A DNA stretch of 9,289 nt, taken from contig JAJYVK010000040.1 in assembly GCA_021792075.1 (NCBI GenBank), forward strand, positions 1-9,289. The letters run 5' to 3'. The position numbers and the translations under genes are program-made. The DNA is from Actinomycetes bacterium. Its GTDB lineage: Bacteria > Actinomycetota > Acidimicrobiia > Acidimicrobiales > Acidimicrobiaceae. The stretch's first letter is position 1. Each line of letters starts with the position of its first letter. A model generated the notes under the pieces. The model had not been told where the DNA came from and did not search any database. It worked only from the letters and a program-made list of their open reading frames with translations. Below, in pieces: positions 1 to 5,599 of this stretch.

Positions 1-167
1 CCGCAACCTGGCTGGAATCTCCATCCCCCACATCCCTGGCCATGTCGGTTCTCCTCGCCCTTGTCGGGCTCTCCTTCGACACTACCAATCCCCCCCTCTA
101 CCACGTCACGCAGCCTTGCCGAAAAGACACCATACACCGAGAGGTTCCGGGCTATTTTTTTGCATGA

Positions 168-321
168 AACCATCAGGTCAGCTTTACGCGCAAGGGAAAA
201 GAGCAGTTCGAAGTTCGTGCGCAAGGAAGATCTCCCCACCGTCCGTCGGGAACTGAAGAACTACGAGATCATGAAGACGCTGGTGGACCGCTGGATCGAT
301 CCGGCTACCGAACTATCCAGA
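168..321 (+). pseudogene. Decayed remnant of a small transposon-associated ORF (DUF6788-like C-terminal part)
   Basis: Two reading frames join into one plausible protein piece. The frame starting at 171 reads HQVSFTRKGK and stays open to about 200. The next frame continues with SSSKFVRKEDLPTVRREL and then NYEIMKTLVDRWIDPATELS, to about 321. From memory, small proteins of the DUF6788 type found beside insertion elements have this order: a Tyr-rich turn, a TxKGK strand, a Y/FVxxEDL segment, then a helix with a WIDLxxELSRL-like end. Here the frame changes inside the GGGAAAAG run (194-201). A TGA at 165-167 sits just upstream in the first frame, and no Cys-rich N-terminal part is readable. The second frame stays open to a stop at 400-402, running into the convergent end of protein C, but its tail after 321 looks non-coding. 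Nothing else in bases 1-376 looks like a gene. The family assignment is a resemblance only. Confidence 0.35.
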
Positions 322-376
322 CCCCCGCCTAGCCAACAAACGCTCCTGACCAAACGGAGAACTTGGCACTGTCCGG

Positions 377-2185
377 TTATTCATCCGCTCTTTCAAATCT
401 GACAGCGTCTGCGATGACGATACCGTTGGCGGCATTGTTAAGTTCTACAAATCGAGGATCGTCGAATACGCCAAGCAGATTCCATTGGCCTGCTCCCCGC
501 TGAAAGTTTACGTTTACTCTTTTTGTGCTGTGTGCTGTTACTATTTTAAAAATGGCGTTGGTGGCAAGCTTTCCAACATCCGGATGGCCGAAGTAAACCA
601 AGACCTTGTATTTACCTACCAAAGGGTTGTCGCCACGCCAAATGGCAGTTCTGGTGCCGTCGCCACCTTCCGTCCAGAAACAGGCACCGTCGAAATCGCC
701 GCTTTCAGGGCGATCATCGGGATGCCATGACTGACGGTGGGAGATCAAAAAGTTGCCGCCGGTAGTAATATCGTCGACTGTCACGACTTTCTGCGGTTGC
801 GTATAAATCATCCAGCGCCTTTGCTGCACTGCGACGGACGGCTCGTTTGTCTGCATCCAAGCGTCCAGCTGATTGTGCAACTCTTTCACGGCCTCCGGAT
901 GTTGATTGGCTACGTCGATCAATTCGGCTGGGTCCTCCTGCATATCAAATAGCTGCTCATCCCCGTCCCAGAGATTGCGGATCAGTTTATATCGGTTGTT
1001 CCGCACGGATCTTTCGGGGATTTCAACGTCTTCTTCTGCAAACAGGTAGTTGTTAATGGATGAAACCTGCCCATGAATCAGAGGCAATAGGCTCTTACCC
1101 TCCGCATCACTCAACGGAGGCGCTCCTGCGAGAGCGAGGATGGTTGGTGCCGTATCGATATTTGACCCTAATGCGTCAATCGTCTCGCCCTGTGGAATTC
1201 CCGGACCGCTTACTATCAGTGGAATATGAAGAGCGGTGTCATAGAGCGAGCGATGGTCAAAGGTGAGGAAATCAGCAGGATGCGAGTACAATAGTTCCCC
1301 GTGGTCGGATGTGAGAAGAATGTACGTATCTTCGTCCAGGCCCAAGGCATGTAACTGATCCAATATCTGACCTACATAACGGTCAGCGAGGTGAATATTG
1401 CCGTCGTATAACTGATACAGGCGTGCAATTGCTTTCTGGTCGCCCATCATTGCCATCCTGAGCAATCCGCCCCTTACAAGGTCGTAACCGGTGTTGGTGA
1501 GGTATGGGTAAGCGTCAAATTTAAAGAGGTCGTCCTGCGGAGGAGGGTCATACGGCGAATGTGGTTCGAGAAAATGGACGTAAAGGAAGAACGGCTTTGA
1601 GTCGCTAGAAATGGCTTTTAGCCAACGAAGCACATGCGCCGTTGTATAAGGATCTCCGTATTCGGTATTGGCTCCGGAGTTGTCCCGCCTTGTGATATCT
1701 ACAGCGCGGGTGCTCTCTTCATAGTATTCATCAAATCCAGACCCTGTGAGCGGATACCCCGCCAGCGAGTTGTCCACGAACGCTGCGGTATGGTAACCGG
1801 CCTTCTGAAGATTTTCCGCCAGCGTTGGATTGTCCTTATTCAATAAAGGCATGGCGGACGACTTCCAAAACAACGTCACCCCGTGACGTGATGGGTAAAG
1901 TGAAGTATGAAGCGATCCGAAGGAAGGCGAGGTCCATGGTGTGACGGTGTTGAAGCGGGTAAACAAGGCGCCATGGCTCGCAAGCTTGTCAATATTCGGG
2001 CTAGTAGGGCGCGCGTTGCCATAGCAATGCAGTTGATCGGCACGGAGCTGATCAAGGACAAGGAGGACTATGTTCGGTTTCTTCGCTTGTGCACGCAACG
2101 GCAGCCCCTGCGAGATGCAGAGCAGGATCGATACGAGGATGCTGGCATGTTTCAGTCGAAATCTTGAAGGCGTGGTCCGCATCAC
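377..2185 (-). CDS. Sulfatase-like protein C: Thr-type alkaline-phosphatase-superfamily enzyme fused to a golvesin/Xly CBD-like domain
   Basis: Secreted or periplasmic protein of 602 residues. A Sec signal covers about 1-34 (hydrophobic 14-28, likely cleavage after AQA). The sulfatase-type domain runs from about 36 to 445. Its metal-site Asp is in the LDQ motif (D45), with SDHGE at 293-297 and an HRSLYD element at 311-316. Where sulfatases carry C-x-P-S-R it has T-S-P-S-F (85-89): Thr for the formylglycine Cys and Phe for Arg. The GKWH motif is also absent (the equivalent area reads TAAFVDN). It therefore cannot be matured to formylglycine. Thr nucleophiles occur in other members of this superfamily (NPP phosphodiesterases, LtaS, phosphoethanolamine transferases), so a phosphate-ester substrate is possible, as is loss of catalysis. 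Residues 466-597 resemble the golvesin/xanthan-lyase CBD-like domain (TVDD start, GQWNLLGVF, ADAVRF end) and may bind glycan. It is the last gene of the row. The start is GTG at 2185 or ATG at 2182; AGAGG at 2191-2195 is 5 or 8 bases away, slightly favouring the ATG. Substrate unknown. Confidence 0.88.
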   Translation of the reverse strand: MMRTTPSRFRLKHASILVSILLCISQGLPLRAQAKKPNIVLLVLDQLRADQLHCYGNARPTSPNIDKLASHGALFTRFNTVTPWTSPSFGSLHTSLYPSRHGVTLFWKSSAMPLLNKDNPTLAENLQKAGYHTAAFVDNSLAGYPLTGSGFDEYYEESTRAVDITRRDNSGANTEYGDPYTTAHVLRWLKAISSDSKPFFLYVHFLEPHSPYDPPPQDDLFKFDAYPYLTNTGYDLVRGGLLRMAMMGDQKAIARLYQLYDGNIHLADRYVGQILDQLHALGLDEDTYILLTSDHGELLYSHPADFLTFDHRSLYDTALHIPLIVSGPGIPQGETIDALGSNIDTAPTILALAGAPPLSDAEGKSLLPLIHGQVSSINNYLFAEEDVEIPERSVRNNRYKLIRNLWDGDEQLFDMQEDPAELIDVANQHPEAVKELHNQLDAWMQTNEPSVAVQQRRWMIYTQPQKVVTVDDITTGGNFLISHRQSWHPDDRPESGDFDGACFWTEGGDGTRTAIWRGDNPLVGKYKVLVYFGHPDVGKLATNAIFKIVTAHSTKRVNVNFQRGAGQWNLLGVFDDPRFVELNNAANGIVIADAVRFERADE

Positions 2186-2293
2186 ATTAACCTCTATGTG
2201 AAGAGTTTGTATTTGTCCTGGGCGCTAGCTTGATGGATCAAGAGGCGTGCGTCGTCCTCGGCTTGAATTGGCTCTCAGATGCATCGGTTAAAC

Positions 2294-3760
2294 CTAACGC
2301 GGTCCCGCAAGTTGCGGGTGCTCCCGCGCCCAGGTTAGGTAATCCTGAACGGTGTAGAACGTTCTGTACCACCAAAGGTGAAGGCCGTTAGGGGGAGGTG
2401 TCCAATCGAGACTCCACGAGTCGCCGACCTTTTCCATCCAGGCGAGCAGTTGCTGATCTAGATGCTGCATGAGCGAACGAGCGGACTCGTCGTTGACTAG
2501 ATTGTTCATTTCATGCGGATCCTTTTCGAGATCGTAGAGGACCCAAGGAGCGGTCTTCCTGCGGGCATACATGTACCGTTCTGTTCTGACGCCACGCCAC
2601 GCATGGTCTACGCCGGTGGCATGAGCAGGGCCAAAGATTTGGAAGTATGCGGAGGCGGGGCCTTGCTCTGTCTGTCCAAGAACGACGCGAGAGAGATCGG
2701 TTCCTTGCATGTCTACCGGAATAGGCAGACCACAGAGCGAAAGCAAAGTAGGCGCAAAGTCGACATGAGAAAAGAGAGCATCTGTCTTCCTGCCGGACGG
2801 GATCATTCCGGGATGTCGAATGATTCCCGGAACTCGGATTGATTCCTCCCACGGCTTTCGCTTCAACACCATTCCTTGAGACCCTAACATGTTGCCGTGG
2901 TCGGAGGAAAACAAGACAATTGTATTGTTCTCGAGATCCAATTCCCGTAACGTATGCAATATTCTTCCCATCTGGTCATCGATTGCCGTAATGGCGGCAT
3001 AGTAGCCAGCAATGTCCTTGCGGCCACCATCTGGCGTGCCTTCCCTCCAATTTAGCTCCATCGTTAGTTTCTCTGGATCATACAACTTCATGTACTTTTC
3101 CGGCGCGAGATATGGATCGTGGGGTGCGCCAAATCCTACCATCAAGAAGAATGGCTTGTCTTGAAATTCGTAAAGAAATTCAATTGCTCGGTCAGTCCAT
3201 CCTTCTGGTTCGTACTTCTCTGTGATGATCGGTACGTTCTCGTCCCGAAAATACCAGTTATAGAAGTAGTTATGGTTACACTCATTCGCTGCCCAGGATT
3301 GGAACCCATGCCGTCTTCGCCCTGGCGGGACATAACCCGGAAGGCGCGGTCCTCCATCCAAATGCCACTTTCCGACATACCCCGTCTGATATCCAGCACG
3401 GCTGAAGAGGTCGGCTAGTGTAATCTCACTTTCTCTCAACCTGAGGTCATTAACAACCATTCCATTGCGATTGTTATAGGTCCCGGTAAGAATATTCGCT
3501 CTGGCCGGGCAACACACTGGCGCATTCGCGAACGTATGGCGAAAGAGAGTACCCTCCGAAGCGAGCTGATCGAGATGCGGCGTCCGGACATCGCGGTTTC
3601 CCATGCATCCGAGCGCCTGCGCTCTCCATTCGTCAGGAAGCACAAACAGCACATTCGGTGGCCGCTTTTCAGTTGTTTTCGTAGATACAGCTCTGCTGGT
3701 CCGAGAGCTCAAGCCCGCCCACGCTGCGACGGATCCTTTCATAAATCCTCTTCGATCCAC
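2294..3760 (-). CDS. Sulfatase B, Cys-type, Tat-exported
   Basis: Type I (formylglycine) sulfatase of 488 residues, a usual length, predicted to hydrolyse a sulfate ester in the periplasm. The N-terminus DRRGFMKGS followed by an Ala/Gly-rich stretch (2-18) is a twin-arginine signal. Visible active-site elements in order: metal-binding PDE at 42-44 (DE where DD or DQ is more usual), C83 in C-C-P-A-R (83-87) followed by ANILTGTY, GKWH at 130-133, APHDPY with H214, SSDHGN with D287/H288, and the KRKPWEESIRVP segment with K300 as the likely sulfate-contacting Lys. Cys83 should be converted to formylglycine by a maturase not encoded here. The C-terminal tail is rich in aromatic residues (DWTPPP, WWYRTFY; 452-469) and may shape the substrate pocket. 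The GTG start is supported by TAGGAGA 7 bases upstream and by the Tat motif starting at once. It lies between sulfatase A and protein C, all in one direction. The natural substrate and sulfatase subfamily cannot be told from the sequence alone. Confidence 0.93.
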   Translation of the reverse strand: MDRRGFMKGSVAAWAGLSSRTSRAVSTKTTEKRPPNVLFVLPDEWRAQALGCMGNRDVRTPHLDQLASEGTLFRHTFANAPVCCPARANILTGTYNNRNGMVVNDLRLRESEITLADLFSRAGYQTGYVGKWHLDGGPRLPGYVPPGRRRHGFQSWAANECNHNYFYNWYFRDENVPIITEKYEPEGWTDRAIEFLYEFQDKPFFLMVGFGAPHDPYLAPEKYMKLYDPEKLTMELNWREGTPDGGRKDIAGYYAAITAIDDQMGRILHTLRELDLENNTIVLFSSDHGNMLGSQGMVLKRKPWEESIRVPGIIRHPGMIPSGRKTDALFSHVDFAPTLLSLCGLPIPVDMQGTDLSRVVLGQTEQGPASAYFQIFGPAHATGVDHAWRGVRTERYMYARRKTAPWVLYDLEKDPHEMNNLVNDESARSLMQHLDQQLLAWMEKVGDSWSLDWTPPPNGLHLWWYRTFYTVQDYLTWAREHPQLAGPR

Positions 3761-3767
3761 GGGATTG

Positions 3768-3774
3768 TCTCCTA
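3768..3774 (-). promoter_or_regulatory. Ribosome binding site of sulfatase B (decides a GTG start)
   Basis: TAGGAGA on the minus strand, 7 bases before GTG at 3760-3758. It supports the GTG start and so the complete twin-arginine signal; the next ATG (codon 7) would delete the RR pair. Confidence 0.75.
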
Positions 3775-3853
3775 TTTTGGAAATGCTCTGCTAATGCTGC
3801 CTTAAGATTTGAAGCACCTGATATCTAGCTAAAAGGGCACCGCGCCATGGCAA

Positions 3854-3904
3854 AGACCTCTGGTCTGTTTCGGCCGCGGGCTTGCTCGAGAACGGCGAGC
3901 AGGC
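3854..3904. repeat. Two hairpins in the gap between sulfatases A and B
   Basis: The 233-base gap (3760-3993) contains AGACC-TCT-GGTCT (3854-3866, 5-bp stem) and GCTTGCTCG-agaacgg-CGAGCAGGC (3880-3904, 9-bp stem with one mismatch or wobble). Neither has a following T-run on the minus strand, so neither is a convincing rho-independent terminator. I see no clear promoter or ORF in this gap. Confidence 0.35.
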
Positions 3905-3992
3905 CACTCAGAATTGCGCCTTGTCTTTACTCGCTATGGTCACGTTGTAGTTGGTTTTAGGGCACATTGTATCATGCATCCTATATGATGTT

Positions 3993-5363
3993 TTACAACA
4001 AGGGGTCGTGTGTTGCCTGTCTCCATTGCAAAAGGTTGTTGCTTAGGCCCGACCGAATCTCGGCAAATGCTTGATCTCCAACTAAATTCTGCAGTTCTCC
4101 TTGCATGTTATCCAAACGGTAAAGCTCTTCACTCACAATTTGGCCAGGCACTACATAAGTGTTGTATTTCCAGTGGTCCGTGCGAATCGTTCGAATTGGA
4201 TTGACCCAGTGCTGCTTCGCATAATATTCAGGAAATACAGAGGCATGAATGATGTGTTCTGGATCCTCCAGCAAGGATGACAGATCCTTTCCAGACAATC
4301 CGTCTGGAGCCGGAATTCCTGCGAGACTTGCCAAGGTTGGAAGTATATCTATAGAGCTAACCTGAGAAGGAGAGATAACCGGACGATGGATCAGCCGTGG
4401 GTAGGAGATCATCAGTGGGACACGCAGGAGCTCCTCATACATAAAGGGGCCCTTGAAGGGGAGGTGATGACTGCCTCCCATGTCTCCATGATCCGATGAA
4501 TAGACGACGATAGTGTTTTCCAAATCGCCTCTCTGCTTAACCATGTTAACTATTGTCCCCAGATTCTGATCTACCGTTTCAATCAACGTTAGATAATAGC
4601 TCCTGTAACGGAGCCAGTCGTCATTAGTCCAGGCGAGAGAAATCTTGCCCTGATCCTTGGTGAGAAATTGCCTTTGGGGAAGAGGCTTCTGCGCGAGATT
4701 GTCAGAGAAATTGGTCGGCAGTGTCACACCTTGGCGTATTTGGATGCTATGGAGTTGATCCGGGACATCGTAGATTGTATGTGGGTTGTTGAAGGAAGCC
4801 ACGAGTAACCAAGGTTGAGAGGACTGCCGAAGGATCCATTGGGATGCGGCCTCAGCAAGCGCATCCCCGTCGAGGGGGCTGCCGTTGTCTAAGCGGAAGC
4901 CCGAAAAGCCATAATCCTCAAGGCCATGATCTTGATTGCCCAAGTGCCATTTTCCAAGATACCCAGTGCTATAGCCTGCAGATCGAAAGACGTGCCCTAT
5001 TGTGGCTAACCTGGTAGAGAGCGCCCGTCCGAGAGAGCCAGGATTAACGTTTGTCACCACACCCGATTGATGGGGATAGAGGCCGGTCATGATGGAACCC
5101 CTTGACGGGGAGCATTGCGGGGCGGCACACACTGCCTGAGTGAATCGGATTCCACTTTGCTCCAATTCAGTCCGATGAGGGATATTGAGAAGCGAACGCG
5201 CAATCAGTTCTGTTTCCTGGTCTGACAAAACGATCAAAACATTGGGACGGTCCACTGCCTGTCCGAATATCATCCGACGCTGCGATGCGAAACCCGCCGC
5301 GGCGGTCGCGCCTAATGCCAGAAAATGTCTGCGGGATTGTAGAGTCGAAGCCTTAGCTGACAT
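3993..5363 (-). CDS. Sulfatase A, Cys-type (CSPSR), Tat-exported
   Basis: Type I sulfatase of 456 residues, expected to desulfate a glycan or small ester in the periplasm. Residues 10-25 (SRRHFLALG then an Ala-rich core) form a twin-arginine signal. Active-site elements: SDQ at 47-49 (D48 metal ligand), C84 in C-S-P-S-R (84-88) followed by GSIMTGLYP, GKWHLG at 137-142, NPHTIYD with H195, SSDHGDM with D291/H292, and PFKGPFMYEELLRVPL with K304. All core catalytic positions are present, so the enzyme should be active once Cys84 is oxidised to formylglycine. It is the first sulfatase after the receptor. The ATG start is supported by GAGAGGG (5372-5378) 8 bases upstream. The same frame is open further upstream to a TAA but offers no good start. 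The leader contains an extended inverted repeat (see separate entry). It resembles sulfatases commonly found in glycan-use clusters of Planctomycetes and Acidobacteria; substrate not assignable. Confidence 0.94.
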   Translation of the reverse strand: MSAKASTLQSRRHFLALGATAAAGFASQRRMIFGQAVDRPNVLIVLSDQETELIARSLLNIPHRTELEQSGIRFTQAVCAAPQCSPSRGSIMTGLYPHQSGVVTNVNPGSLGRALSTRLATIGHVFRSAGYSTGYLGKWHLGNQDHGLEDYGFSGFRLDNGSPLDGDALAEAASQWILRQSSQPWLLVASFNNPHTIYDVPDQLHSIQIRQGVTLPTNFSDNLAQKPLPQRQFLTKDQGKISLAWTNDDWLRYRSYYLTLIETVDQNLGTIVNMVKQRGDLENTIVVYSSDHGDMGGSHHLPFKGPFMYEELLRVPLMISYPRLIHRPVISPSQVSSIDILPTLASLAGIPAPDGLSGKDLSSLLEDPEHIIHASVFPEYYAKQHWVNPIRTIRTDHWKYNTYVVPGQIVSEELYRLDNMQGELQNLVGDQAFAEIRSGLSNNLLQWRQATHDPLL

Positions 5364-5395
5364 TGACGGAACCCTCTCAAATGCAGCCTTAGCTG
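5349..5395. repeat. 11-bp direct repeat spanning the sulfatase A start
   Basis: AGCCTTAGCTG occurs at 5349-5359, inside codons 2-5 of sulfatase A, and again at 5385-5395 in its leader, exactly 36 bases apart. It may be a relic of a small local duplication. No function is evident. Confidence 0.45.
5372..5378 (-). promoter_or_regulatory. Ribosome binding site of sulfatase A
   Basis: GAGAGGG on the minus strand, 8 bases before the ATG at 5363-5361. It decides the start, since the reading frame is open further upstream but without a usable start codon. Confidence 0.7.
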
Positions 5396-5397
5396 CA
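5382..5397. repeat. Small hairpin just upstream of the sulfatase A SD
   Basis: TGCAGC (5382-5387) and GCTGCA (5392-5397) form a 6-bp stem with the 4-base loop CTTA, ending 3 bases before the GAGAGGG SD. It overlaps by three bases the outer arm of the larger inverted repeat at 5395-5449, so the two structures would partly compete. Confidence 0.4.
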
Positions 5398-5449
5398 GAA
5401 GATGTTGACTCACGCGTATTTTAAACGTCGCAGTCATCAACATCTCTGC
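5395..5449. repeat. Long imperfect inverted repeat in the leader of sulfatase A
   Basis: The arms GCAG-a-AGATGTTGA (5395-5408) and TCAACATCT-CTGC (5437-5449) pair over 13 bp with a single bulged base, around a 28-base middle. The middle can add a short GCG/CGC stem. It lies between the receptor stop and the SD of sulfatase A, about 17 bases upstream of the SD. There is no clear U-run after it, so it is not a standard intrinsic terminator. An operator, a processing site between receptor and sulfatase transcripts, or an RNA stabiliser are all possible. Confidence 0.5.
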
Positions 5450-5599
5450 GAGTCTACTCCTGCACTGCTAGCGGTGGGTTAGGTTGGGACCATATCGTTA
5501 AGTCGTGGATGGCCAGATAATGCTGAGAAAAGCGATGATCGTCTAAGCTACGTCGCGACAGAGTGCGGCAGGAGCCTTACAATGGGAATATGGAACGAA

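Noticed and set aside
1..43. Possible minus-strand gene starting at the ATG 43-41 and leaving the window on the left
   Set aside because: Only 14 codons are visible, with no SD checked as strong and no recognisable motif; too little to support.
2095..2130. Lipoprotein signal in protein C (Cys at residue 23)
   Set aside because: The residues before the Cys (ILL) do not form a lipobox, and a better signal-peptidase I site (AQA, about 32-34) follows.
2230..2245. CTTGAT-GG-ATCAAG palindrome between sulfatase B and protein C as a terminator
   Set aside because: The loop is too small, the stem is AT-rich and no T-run follows; probably chance.
2513..2842. 109-codon plus-strand opening opposite sulfatase B
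   Set aside because: It is antisense to conserved sulfatase sequence and has no recognisable features; treated as a shadow.
3961..3999. Promoter for sulfatase B from TACAAT near 3965-3975 on the minus strand
   Set aside because: The only -35-like hexamer (TTGTAA) is 21 bases away and overlaps the end of sulfatase A; spacing is outside the usual range.
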